Source of the DNA: Agrocybe praecox
Taxonomy: Eukaryota; Basidiomycota; Agaricomycetes; Agaricales; Agrocybaceae
Reading direction: 5' to 3'
Assembly (NCBI GenBank): GCA_964017145.1
Contig: OZ024846.1
Location: 310,001 to 374,000 of the forward strand
Length of the DNA stretch: 64,000 nucleotides
Position numbers and translations under genes: made by a program. The notes below the pieces were generated by a model. It searched no databases, had not been told where the DNA came from, and worked only from the letters and a program-made list of their open reading frames with translations. Every line of letters begins with the position of its first letter. The stretch's first letter is position 1. Positions 33,425 through 44,717 of this stretch are shown here, piece after piece.

Positions 33425-34050
33425 GTGGATGTATAAGGATAGTAAAGGGAATATATGGATGATTCGGACCGTTGATGGGCATTGGGCGTGGTGTGGTGTA
33501 GTGATAATAGACAGGGGAGAAGCGAGACGTAACATATATAAAAAGAAAGGGCACAAAAGGCAAAAGTCTGCCTATTCATACCGGAGGTGACCGGTCAGCC
33601 ATAAGTCGTACAAAAAGCAAAACAAACGAGAAAAAGATCGAAACGCACCCATTCGCATTCCCCAACAGCTCCTCGAACCGTTTGCCCTTCTCCTCCAGTT
33701 CATGATCGAACTCCAACCCAGTCGTGTGCCCATGGTCCATTTTAAAGGCCTCGCATTCGCGAATGAACTGCTCGAGATCCTTTACTCGCGTTATCGAGAG
33801 TTCGGGTTCGTTTGGTCCCCGGGCTCGGGCTCGGTACGACGCGACTAGCGTTGCGAGTGCACCTAGTATTAAAGAGGATAGGGATCAAGCAAATCAGCTT
33901 TATCGCAATGTTATGATGATTGAGATTTCCCATAGATATTAATAAATGGGGACCTTGCCTAATAGTTGTAGACTCGTGCTCACTGCAGTCTATAATAATA
34001 TTGATCTCATCTTGGGATGAGATTCTGTTCTGCGTTTTCCGTGTAGGATT
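33425..34050 (-). pseudogene. truncated SLATT-type 2TM gene copy (parent at 42635-44005)
   Basis: Covers the 3' flank, the last exons and part of intron 2 of the gene at 42635. The exon at 33862-about 33650 still encodes ARARG, LSITRVKDLEQFIRECEAFKMDHG and FEELLGNANG. Damage: the second membrane helix has L changed to R (SYRARARG), the donor after the small exon is GCAAGG instead of GTAAGG, and the last acceptor AG is lost (TACGACTTATG). The N-terminal exons and first membrane helix are absent. At 34050/34051 it is fused directly to a GST fragment at the bases ATT/TTC. Confidence 0.85.
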
Positions 34051-34457
34051 TTCGCTAGATGTGGCCCGTTCGAAAATAGCCCTTTTCTGTAGGTCACCAT
34101 CGAGGGGGAGGAAGGGTGTTCCTTGGTTCGCGTATTTCTCTGCGATGTACTAGCGTCCAATTGCACGACTTTCGTAGACCTTGAAAAGGCCGTCGTCGTC
34201 CTAATTAAATCAGAACATTATATGTCGAGTTGAGAACTTTGAAAGCTATGAAGTTCATGGAGTAATAAACAAATGATAGTACGCATGAAAAGATGTATAT
34301 GTCCGAAAGGGTGCTTTGCGATGTATTCAGGGGATTTCTGCTCCCGATTCGGGGTGTCAACGACAACAAATTCGAAGGGGACACCCTTCTCTGGAAGAAC
34401 AACAGCTGCGCGCTTGGTTGCAGTCGAATGGGGTGTTCCGTATAGTTTAGTGACCAT
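34051..34457 (-). pseudogene. GST pseudogene (duplicate of 27417-28367)
   Basis: Exon 1 (from ATG at 34457) is intact: MVTKLYGTPHSTATKRAAV, 90% or so like the parent by eye. The donor after it is destroyed (ATGCGT instead of GTGCGT). Exon 2 has a 3-nt insertion that creates an in-frame TAG after ESRAIGR (near 34149-34151), and the gene is cut off at 34051 where SLATT-derived sequence begins. Exons 3-5 are missing. It marks the downstream end of the second GST-NLR duplication unit. Confidence 0.9.
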
Positions 34458-35058
34458 GTTGTCAATGATAAAGTATTGTTAGTAATGAGAAAGTGAGAGG
34501 AGAGGAGAGAAAGTTTCTTTCAAGTTGTTGTGTTTTAGTCGTTTGTATTTACGCTCGTATTTATACTCGATTCCCCGTGAGTAGGATTATATATTTTGGG
34601 CATGGTGACTGTGCAAGACGTCGAATTCCGTCTTTGCAGGAGTTTAGAACGCAAATTTACCCACCACACTCGCAAGCATGATGCGATTTAGATGACGTCT
34701 ATGTCATATTCACGTACCAGAACTTAGAAGCCCTTCCCTTAGAAAATGTTGGTAAGCAATTGGTGCTTGGCACGGCTCTTTATTTGAATAATCGGCCAGC
34801 TACTAGGAGGAATCCTAGTCAGAAAGACACGAAAAGCTTAGAGTATGCATAATACATAAAAACAGTTTAATTTGTAACTTTTGGTAACTCTCAAATAAGA
34901 ATACTCGAGAAAGCTATTGCAAAGCTATTGTATCTGCAAATGAAATAAATTCTGAACGCTTAAAATTGCTTCAAAAGGGAAACCAATGGGAAACCAATCC
35001 TGGCAACCCTATTTTGTCCCTGACCTTGGGGGAGATTGATAGACTACGGCCCAATCAC
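34458..35058. other. spacer between pseudo-GST and NLR copy 2
   Basis: Diverged duplicate of 28368-28818. Also holds the former last exon of NLR copy 2 (about 34990-35062), now behind a stop. Confidence 0.5.
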
Positions 35059-38000
35059 CTATCTAAAAAGAGAAGAGAGGTCAACAAGATTATCTTGATT
35101 TATCTCGATTCAAGTTCATCAGAAGACCGACCTCATACAATTCCGAGACCAAGTTAGGCCTAGCATCAGGGCCTTGAAAGCCAGCGGAAGCTTGACATTC
35201 CTATTGTCACAATGGAAAGCATTCGTCAAGGTGCAGGCATTAAGCTGAGACAGGTGGTTTTACCTTTACATAGTCGTCAATCGCCTTTTCCGTCTTGCGG
35301 AATTTGGAAACAAGTGTGGCGTCCCGGGGCGTTTCTAACCCAAACTCCCATATTCTGAAACGGAATTCGACATGCTCTTCGGAATTCAGCAAACTAGTGT
35401 CGATGTTATCAATATCACGTTTTTCTTCCAGTTTGAGTTTGTTGTCCTTCAAGAACGAGCAGAAGTCTGTGTCGTTGACCGCTTCTTTTAGGACTAGGAG
35501 AATTGTATCAAGGCAATGATTAAGAAATGAGTCCGCCATGGAGAGGAAGAGAACCCTATATCAAAAGACGTTAGACATGAATATTGTATTGATTCCTGAT
35601 AATAAAATCCGAGATTACCTCGTCGTTAAAATTGTAATAAGTATCTTTCCCAGTCTTGTCATGCTGCTTTTGTCGACGTATAACTTTCCAGACCGCTTTT
35701 TATTGCGGAAAAAATCGCATAATAATGGAGTTTCGCCTGGGAAAACAGAAAATAGTCCTGTCGTAAACTTGACCACATTAAGTGCAGAGGTGAACTGCTC
35801 GAGAGCGATAGGCTTGTTGCTTGTGTTGCTTATCGCCGTAAAATCGGCGAGGAATATAACAGGGCTGCATAGAACCAGGGCCACAGCTTCCGAGCGAACG
35901 ACACTCGCAGTATTTCCCAAGGTTAACGAAGTAAAAAGGAGGGACCACACTGAGGAGCTATTCGTCCAAAAATCTAAATACTTAGCCAGCCATTCATCAA
36001 AGCTTGTCATGAACTGAGAATAGAGATTGAGACCCGAAGCAAGTTGATCCTGACCAAAAAGAACATAGTCAATACTTCCCTGAATAGGTGATTTACCTGG
36101 CTCTTTAACCAGTAGTAGACTTCGTGTATAGCGTTCCTCTCGATCCCGTCATCGTCAATCCGCGAGATAAGGGAAACTTTTCTTGACCGTATTCTGTTCC
36201 CCTGTAAAGCAGCAAACCATTCACTAAAATCGAAGAGACGAAGCGTTTTGTACAGGTTCGAGTCAAGCAATGTGGATCCAATGCAATGTTCTGCCAAATG
36301 CGAGACGCTATACTGGTAAAGCTCCTCGATCCGTGGCCTCTCTGTTGTTCGGTCAGCAAATGTCCATCCATAATATAGCCAGTGAAACCTACGTTCTATC
36401 CAACGGCAACAACGTATGACGAAGGCTGCGTGTGCGCTTTCGACATCTATGTATAATTCTTTCGAACGATCCTTGTCAAGCAGGAAATCCACAATAGATT
36501 TGTGATGTAGACCGATATCTGGTTAAATAAATGGTTAATTCCATTTTTTGACAGCGTTCTTTATGTATTTTCTTGAAATATGACTCACGGCGGGACTCAC
36601 TCCATAACTCCTCCGAGACTTCAGGAGCATCAGGTGGCATTTGGAAATGAGGTGCAGAATGTATATCAGCCAAAGCCTCTGGTATAGTGGAGTTGACAAC
36701 GGTGGCTCGAGGAATGAAGCCATCAAATGCAGGCATGTCAAAAAGGGAGTGTAAATCTGTCAATAGAACCCGTGCTTCACCCTCGGACAGCCCAGCAAAC
36801 ATTTCAAGTGGCCTGGGTTGCCTCAGATAATGGCTAGTGGGCAAGAGAATAATGAACGCTATGAGCTTCATGGTACTATCCCTAACATTCTCCGTAGAAG
36901 AGAATACACCAGTAAATAGCTCGTCTATTTCTGCGAATGGTGACTCTTGATCACTGTTGTTGCGGAGGCCACGGACGATTTCCAGTCTTTCGTTGGGGAG
37001 ATGTCGAGCTGAAGATACAAATCGCATGATCGCTATAGCATATATGAATTGGCCGGAGGCGCATTTGACAATATATTTAATATCGTGACTTTGTGGCCAA
37101 TTTTCGAGGGTGTCCCGTGCTGTATGGTTCTCTATAATTGTCTGAAATAGTGACACAAGAAAATTTTCGATATCCTCGTCAGCCGGGTAGTCTTCGTTTA
37201 GGTCAATCCTTCGAGTGATCGAATCCGTCCGAGTCTCCTTGAAACCATCCCTGATCTCGTGCTCTGGCCTGCTGGAAATGAAAAAACGCAAGGGAATGGA
37301 GGATTTCCGCAACGTGGCAGAGATTGCTGATATCAGTCGATCGTGTGTTTTCCGGTTCCGTAACTCTTCCAATCCGTCAATAACCACCAAAGCATGCTTC
37401 AGCTTGCTGGCTCGGTTGGCATTGCAGAGAGGTCCATTGATGAGAGTGTCGATTTGAATCTCCATTGAACAGGAAAATATGAGCGGATTCCGTTCAATAG
37501 CATGAATTACATCGTGTTCTATCTCTGGAAAGAATTTCATGATTTGGAAAGCGATAGTCGGTATGACCTTTGTGGCATCGCTACAGCCTTCACCCTCCCT
37601 TGAGCAGAAGAAAGTCGCCGCCAGAAGTCTGCCTTTATCACTCCATTTAGCAAAACTTCCAGCTATACTTGATTTTCCGGATCCTGCGGGGCCATACATC
37701 CATATAATAGGCTTTTCAGTAGATTTAGACTGCACCCAATCCTTTAACTCCTTCAGGACAGCTTTGCGAGTGGTTTTCATGCACTTCGATGGCGGCAACG
37801 AAATCCTGGAGCGATTGTACCCAGCATCACGTGCCACATTATCCCAGAGTAAGTTGAATCCTTTACAAGCAAGTCAGACAATCATTATACGGTCGCAAAA
37901 AAGAGAGCGCACCCTTGACGCCCTTCGATTGGTCGTAAACATTCAAACCACCCTCCACAATGTTGACCATATGCCCATTAATGTGGACGTCATTTCCTTG

Positions 38001-38072
38001 CGACTGTTACGGGATTTCGAGTTAGTATAGATGGTAAATATCGTACCATATTGCACTTACTATTACCGACAT
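35059..38072 (-). CDS. NACHT-domain NLR (STAND NTPase), copy 2
   Basis: Tandem duplicate of the gene at 28819. Exons: 38072-38061 (12 nt), 38003-37913, 37860-36589, 36518-36097, 36049-35619, 35555-35264, 35190-35132, 35062-35059. The NACHT core is complete: GPAGSGKSS, FFCSRE, VVIDGLEEL (E for D in Walker B LDEL), SSRPEHEI. Two tandem GTGAGT donors 12 nt apart end exon 3 (36601 or 36589, same phase). The acceptor of exon 7 changed from CAG/GCTTCC to CAAG/CTTCC; using the only AG shifts the frame and gives a stop at 35059 (about 860 residues, different tail). Even without the shift, a 1-nt loss in the old last exon changes the end. May be functional with a new C-terminus, or degenerating. Confidence 0.85.
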
Positions 38073-40327
38073 GATGGTCGTTAGAGATAAACGCTTCAGA
38101 CGTGTGCCTTTTATATTGGCTTAGGAAGCAGTGCAGCAATAGACCGTGGAACGTATATGCATGCATCGAGTCATCGGAAACAGGGCTCTTAAATTATTTT
38201 TGCCTGCACTGCTTGTCACTGCAATGTGCCGTATTTACTATTCGCAATAAATCCTGTCAGATCATAAAGAGGCTGTTCTATAAGCTGGAAAAGTACCTTC
38301 GGAAGTTGGGCCGGGACCAAAATCACCGACTAGGTGATCCATTTTGTTTCACCAAAAGCTGAATATAACAGAAGTGTGGGATGCAAGGCCATACGCTACA
38401 ACAAATCTTGAACCATATACACTACGGCGCACAAGGCACCTCAAGCCTAGAGCATATATAATCCGCACACCAAACACATTGTATCAGCCCAAGGCGTCCA
38501 ACAATCCATGACACAAGGCGGAAGGGGAAAGCAAGGAGATTCTAGAACAAATGAAACAAATGAAGAAAAAAGAGATGCAAGGCGAAGAAGAAAGAGAAAA
38601 GAGGAGAGAAACATCGGAAAGAACGCGCCAAACAAAGGCGATGCCGTTGCAGGTGCGCACTCGAGCACGAGCAGGTCATGATTAATCGAAGACAGTGGGT
38701 AGGTCTCACTGCTTCCTTGCCCGTCTGTGCCCCAGTTGCCGCTGCTGCATCCTGTCATTTTCTGCGTTGCACCATTAGTCACCAGTGGTTTCGTGGTGAA
38801 GAATAAAGTGCAGGTGACTGTTGAGGCAAAGAAGGCTGGGTGAGGCGAATCGCGATGATGATCATGGAAGGTGCTCTCTGCTGGCCAGCTAGGCGACAAT
38901 AAGATCATTTTGCGTTAATAAGTTCTGAAAGAAAGATTCTAAAAGTATGTACCCACAATACGAATCTTGGGAGTTTGCGCCGTGCGGAGGTCTTTAGAAA
39001 TTGGAATACGGAGCGCGTCTGACCTAGGTCAGGTGACTGTCGCGAAAGTATTATTCGGAATTCCCGAAGGCCCACAACGCGTAAACGCGAAGTTCGAATA
39101 GGAAGGGAAAGTACTGAGTAGGTGGGAGGGAGAGAGAAAACAAAGAATGACTTCAAATTTGAATTTGATCCATAGACGTGCTGTCGTACTGGGCACTGCG
39201 TCCAATGTCGGTCAAAGTCTCAGAAACAAGATCATACGTTGGGAGATTGTGATCTTCGAGATCTTGGTGGGAGGGAAGGTTGGAATGATGTACGGCAAGC
39301 CCATACTGGAATATAAAGGAAAATGTAACTATGAGTTACATTTTCTGGTGCCTTAGTATGGTAGAACGAGGCGTACCTCTATATTGTCGTCCTGAGTTCA
39401 GATAGAGATCAGGAATGGAACAAAGTCGTCTCCGTCGCCAGAAGGTTGTAATTTGAGCAGGGGAGTAGACGGGGGATAGAGTTGGTGTACGGTTTATGAG
39501 CTCGGCAGCACGACCAACCCTAGATAACCTTGAAAGAAATGGGTGCTACTGCCAAACCGAATGAATGGGACGAAACAGATCGAGTTATCAGGATTAATTT
39601 TTCCGGAGAGTGGAATTTGCCTTATGTTTGGTAGATGCCTTGGGTTCTGAACTTTGACCTGAAATTTCCGTGGGACAATAAACGCAATATTTTCAGCATG
39701 GTCCTTTTCTCTTTTTTGCTAGGAGCTCGTAAGGCGCTTTTTCTTCTTTGCCGTAAGTATGGCAGAGTGCTGCAGCTTGCTTGCTGAGATACTTCTGCTT
39801 TTTTCTCGACCGATAGCAAGGGATAGGAATTTCGAGCGAAGAAAAAAAGATCGCATTGGACGAGTCTTTTTTTGGAGGGCAAGGCTGATGCGGTGTGAGA
39901 CTGATTGACGCTCTATAGGAATGGTAGTACCACTTGACCACATTATTCCTGAGGGAACACGTGTGTTTCTCTGTTGTCAGAAGGAGGTGTGACACCGCAG
40001 GGACGAGAGACGACGAGAGAAATCATAACGGATTAAGGAGGAAAACACGACGAGTAGTATGAGAATAGAATGGAGGACGAGGCGTGGGAATAAGAGGCGA
40101 TGTGGTTACTGCCCTTTTTTGGAATCTTGGACAAATCACAAGGTCAGGAACTCCCACCGCTGGTAAGAAACTACTGGCTTACTAAACCCAATTATCTATG
40201 TTACAGTGAAACTCTGGTCCAACTGCGCTATTTACGATGAGTACAGAGCTCAAGACCCAGTCATATCCGGCACGTTCAGTACACTGACCACGCAGAACAC
40301 CGGGAGTTCCGACCTTCAACGCCGACA
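38073..40327. other. 2.25-kb region upstream of NLR copy 2 and F-box gene
   Basis: To about 39120 this is the partner of 31952-32690, interrupted by a purine-rich insertion at 38490-38800 absent from copy 1. 39130-40327 has only short frames without family match and is probably the F-box promoter. Confidence 0.45.
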
Positions 40328-41986
40328 ATGGTCGCCTCCTTACCTCAATCATCTCCGCGAAATGAGCAGACGCCATCTTTTGTATCAATATTGCATCATG
40401 ATATATTGTGGAGAATCTTCTCCATGAATGCCGACATGAACAACGACCAATCACACAGAACCTACGAATCTGATCTACTGGAAGATTGGAACACACGGGC
40501 GCTGATCACTACTTGGAATTGTACGCACGTATGCCGTCAATGGCGAGAACTAATTATCGGCGCTTCGTCGCTGTGGGGGAACCTCATCGATTTGGATGCT
40601 CTATCTTTCATCAAGCCAGAATACCGCGAACAGGTTCTGACTAGGACGGGGGAGTCTGCTCTATCAGTAAAAGGAAAGGTTTTCGGACAGAAACAGGGCG
40701 ATAGGGAACTGCTTATTTTAATTATGAAATTACATTGGCCTCGGATTCGAATTTTTCGCGTCGCAGTGTCTGCGCTAGACTACTTTCCCATCAGTACCTG
40801 GGATCCATTCTACACGCCAAATCCAGCGCTCGAGCTGTTTCGGTTTCGCACAACAGACGATTTATATTTGAAGCATTCGTCAGAGACCAGAGATCCCCAG
40901 CCAATATTTGGCAATGATGCGCCGAGGCTGCATTCGTTTACTTCTTGGAAGCTCAGCTCCTTCCTCGCCATTGATTTGGACTGGTTTTCCCAAATACGAC
41001 ATTTGGACGTATCGTACCTCAGGTCCATGTCCGTCTCGAGGTGGCTGCAAGTCTTAGGGCAGATGCCGCAGCTCGAAACCTTCGCATTATTATACTCCAT
41101 ATACCCAGTCCCTGATCTCTCATGGCCAGATAGCACGCTACCTGCGTGCGTATCCCTTCCGCATCTGGAGCAAATCAGCGTCAGCGACCACCCAACATCG
41201 TGTGCCGTCCTCCTTGATCACATCACGCCCAAAGTCGGGTCCATCCTCTCCCTGTACACGCCTCATGATTCCACGAGCAGCACGCTCGACGCGATTTCGC
41301 TCTCCATCATCAGCCGCGTCCTCACCCGATACACCCAGAACTGGCTACATACTCGCGTACCGAATACCCTGGCTCTGAACATCCTTCACCAATCCGTACA
41401 GTTCGCCGAACGTCGGCATATTTCTGGGCCTGTCCCGCCCCAATTTGAAATCGACCTCCAATGTGTCCGCATCCACGACTTCACGCTCCTCCTCTCCTTA
41501 CTGCGCTCTTACCTCCCATGCGACCTCTCCTCCGTCACAGATTTTGATATATTCATCGACCTATTCCACTTCCAGTCCTTAGACGATAACGTGTTCGCGC
41601 TCTTCCAAGCATTACCCTCCGTCGAGAGGTTAACTTTCACCCAGGGCGATACATTCCAGCACTTTTGGAAATTCGTAGAAAAGAAACACGCAGAAGATCA
41701 AGAAGAGTCGCTTCCGCCAAGACTACTTTTCTCTCGCCTTCAGACTATCAATATCGCAGAACGCCATGGGAGCTCCATACTCCTCACGCTTGATAGTATA
41801 TTAGCTTTTGTGAAATTCAGAAAGAGCATCAAGGCCTCTATTTTGGTCGTCGATCTGACACAGTGGACAGCGGTGAAAGAGGAGGAGCTAAGGTATTTCG
41901 AGGTGATTCAGGGTCTCAAGATCGTTTTTCGAGATGAGCGGTTAGGTGACGCCGTCCGAGATAAGATTTGTGGGTCGTTGTGGTAA
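40328..41986 (+). CDS. F-box protein
   Basis: Single-exon gene of 552 residues. F-box at about 19-85: FVSILHHDILWRIFSMNADMNN, then HVCRQWRELIIGASSLWGNLIDL, the same family as the protein at 6117. The middle (FTSWKLSSFLAIDL, IRHLDVSYLRSMSVSRWLQVL) and the rest are irregular leucine-rich sequence. Likely an SCF ubiquitin ligase adaptor, target unknown. Residues about 157-358 have an inverted pseudogene copy at 32816-33424. It stands between the NLR pair and the SLATT-type gene, convergent with the latter. Confidence 0.87.
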   Translation: MVASLPQSSPRNEQTPSFVSILHHDILWRIFSMNADMNNDQSHRTYESDLLEDWNTRALITTWNCTHVCRQWRELIIGASSLWGNLIDLDALSFIKPEYREQVLTRTGESALSVKGKVFGQKQGDRELLILIMKLHWPRIRIFRVAVSALDYFPISTWDPFYTPNPALELFRFRTTDDLYLKHSSETRDPQPIFGNDAPRLHSFTSWKLSSFLAIDLDWFSQIRHLDVSYLRSMSVSRWLQVLGQMPQLETFALLYSIYPVPDLSWPDSTLPACVSLPHLEQISVSDHPTSCAVLLDHITPKVGSILSLYTPHDSTSSTLDAISLSIISRVLTRYTQNWLHTRVPNTLALNILHQSVQFAERRHISGPVPPQFEIDLQCVRIHDFTLLLSLLRSYLPCDLSSVTDFDIFIDLFHFQSLDDNVFALFQALPSVERLTFTQGDTFQHFWKFVEKKHAEDQEESLPPRLLFSRLQTINIAERHGSSILLTLDSILAFVKFRKSIKASILVVDLTQWTAVKEEELRYFEVIQGLKIVFRDERLGDAVRDKICGSLW

Positions 41987-42634
41987 AGTAGGGGTGAACA
42001 GGTGCTGGTTCGACAGGGATTCAACATCGTTAAGTCGTGTATGTATAATAGATAGATAAATTCACTGGGTACTATACGTACTTAGTTGCAAAGGAACACA
42101 ATATAATTGCTTCTCCGCCAGCCCGCAGTCTCGTCCTGCTGTAAGGGTACACAATCTAAACTGAACGACTCTCGCACATTTACTTGACAGTACCACAGCA
42201 CCGGCAACCAAAACAACGTAGTTTTTTCATCGCAGCGTCGTAAATAGTCTGAAAAATGCCAGTGTATGTATGCATGTAACAACACTAGAAGAAGAGCTTG
42301 AAGTCGGAGATATCCTACTAAATAAAAAAACACAACCCAAAAACAAGAAAAAAAAGAACGTAGTTATTGACCAAGTGGATGTATAAGGATAGTATGCCTA
42401 TGACTAGTGAGTGTTTTTTAATGAGATATGATATATAAGTAGGAAAGCGAAGGAGATATATGGATGATTCGGACCGCCGTTGATGGGCATTGGGCGTGGT
42501 GTGGTGTGGTGATAATAGACAGGGGAGAAGCGAGACGTAGCATATACAGTATGATGATTGTGATTCCATCGATAACGATGGTGTGGGTATAGATATATAA
42601 AACGAAAAGGCACAAAAGGCAGAAGTCTGCCTAT
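41987..42634. other. spacer between convergent F-box and SLATT-type genes
   Basis: 648 bp, AT-rich, presumably both 3' UTRs. The part 42370-42634 is duplicated (with indels) at 33425-33595. Confidence 0.5.
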
Positions 42635-44005
42635 TCATACCGGAGGTGACAGCTTGCGTTCACTAGCCAAGGGGTCAGCCATAAGTCTCAAGTCACAAGA
42701 GGCAAAAAAATAAATCTAAACACACCCGTTCGCATTCCCCAACAGCTCCTCGAACCGTCTCCTCTTCTCCTCCAGTTCATGGTCGAACTCCGACCCAGTC
42801 GTATATCCATGGTCCATTTTAAATGCCTCGCATTCGCGAATGAACTGCTCGAGATCCTTTACTCGCGTTATCGAGAGTTCGGGCTCGTTTGATCCCCGGG
42901 CTCGGGCGAGGTACGACGCGACTAACGTTGCGAGTGCACCTAGTATTAAAGAGGATAAGGATTGAGGGGTGCAATAATCAGCTTTATCGCTCTTGTGGTG
43001 TCATGATGATGGGGACCTTACCTAGAATAGTCGTGCTCACTGCAGTCTATAAATATTGATGAATGAGATCCTGTTCTACGTTTTCCGTGTAGGATTATAG
43101 AATTTAGAATGACTTACAGATTTGCCCCCGGAGGTGGCTACGGCAGATAGACCTGTCGTGAGCGAACCAAGAAGGACTTGGAGGCCGATAGCTGCGTTGA
43201 GTGACCACCCCGTCCACTTGGCCTTGAGCGCGTATTTATCTTTTTCGATGGTGGCTACGTCCAGGGTGGGCTGTAGACGCTGGGCCAGGGTAGTTGCCTA
43301 TTTTTTTGAGCGTCAAATTAGGAAAGGTCCAGACCAACAGCGCAGATCTTTTTTTTTACTCACTTTAGGCTCGGTGGCGGTGGGAACTATCCAGTCAATT
43401 GCTGATTGTTTCCGTGTCAAAGAGGGCCGACGAGAGGGTCGACCGTCTATTGTTCGTTGTCGATGAATAGGTAATCCCAAAGCTTCGCCTCTCGCAGACT
43501 GTGGGGGCAACGATGGAAGGGGTGCATTGGTATTATTCCGTTGCTGTCCACTGTTAATATCGCTATCCCGAGCCCGTCCACGCTGATGCTCATTATTATT
43601 GTCGAAGCTCCCTTCAACCTGCCTCGGGTCTTCAAAATGAAGATTCGGCGCCTGACCAGAATTGCCGCTGTTCCGAGTTCCAAATCCCCGTCTGATTGGT
43701 GAGTTATAGATTTCCCCCCTCTCAATGCTCGAAGGGGAATCGTGTATCGAGTGTTGTATTTGGGGCCCGCCTCTTTCAGTGTCAATAACTGGCACGGATA
43801 AAATTTGACGGTGACCAGACGCTGCGCTCCCTTCCCTTGAACTCCCTACGAATGGATCGCTTTCCCCTCTCGGCGGTTGAGGTAGCGCAGGTAATTGTTG
43901 ATGTTGCCTTGCTGCCTGGTTCTGACCGTCGGTATTGTGTTCCCGTGGAATTTCGCTATTCTGAAGCTGCACTGGTGAAGAAGCGTTTTCGAGAAGAGAG
44001 GCCAT
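42635..44005 (-). CDS. fungal SLATT-type two-transmembrane effector-domain protein
   Basis: Five exons: 44005-43364, 43297-43118, 43046-43022 (25 nt), 42939-42726, 42686-42635; about 370 residues. Residues 1-210 are disordered and rich in Pro, Gln, Ser and Arg. Then LQPTLDVATIEKDKYALKAKWTGWS leads into helix 1 (about 245-268) and helix 2 (about 275-293), followed by ARARGSNEPELSITRVKDLEQFIRECEAF and RFEELLGNANG. This matches the fungal SLATT family (SMODS and SLOG-associating 2TM effector), whose bacterial relatives are predicted membrane-damaging effectors of defence systems. The last intron would be only 39 nt; if not spliced, the protein ends at 42716 (GNANGCV). An upstream in-frame region to 44079 could extend the start. 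Confidence 0.82.
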
Positions 44006-44717
44006 ATTTTGGATGTGGCGCCAGTACCTGGAACGAAAGTAGGTGGAAGTCGGGGAATGACAACTGTCGAATCAACCACTAAACCAAAGAGTTAAAGAGG
44101 GACAATCTTAGCACTATCATTTACAAGGGGGAAAGGTATACATATAACAAGGCCTGTCAAAACATGTGTTTAGGTGGGGTTATCGCGGTATAATAGGAGC
44201 AGGCTACCGAATTGTTAAGTATATATTACGGTATTTTCTCCAAACCTCCCACACTTGCTTTGCCGAACCTTCATGGAAGCCTGTCATTTTAGCACGCTAA
44301 ACCAAAATTGCTCTCTTTGGCATTCGCTTTTTTGATGGGCCGGATAGTTTTTATGTCTGCGGAAGATGTTCAAGACCGTTATCTTCTGTCATATCACAAC
44401 AACAAAATTCCAAACACTGACACGCGAAATACGGAAATCAAGGATGCTATGGAATCGGTTGGAAACCGAGTGCATACCAAACAAAACAGATAGATTTGAA
44501 TTTTGCACTAGGACGTTCAGTACTTTAAACTTACGTGTCTATACATTCTTCAACTCCAATCCGAAGAACTGACAAACAGATCACGTTTCGTGGTATTCAA
44601 AGGCATAATTAACTGTTCTACACGACGCCATTTACAGCCTATAATACGCATAAGTACACCCACGGACCGAATGGATGAATTGACAATATAGATATAGCTC
44701 CAAAAGAAACGCCCAAT
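44006..44717. other. spacer between SLATT-type gene and XRN1
   Basis: 712 bp without supported coding content; SLATT promoter and XRN1 3' UTR. A short plus-strand frame at 44308-44493 has no family match. Confidence 0.45.

Noticed and set aside
37539..38030. 163-codon plus-strand frame
   Set aside because: Antisense to the NACHT exon of NLR copy 2.
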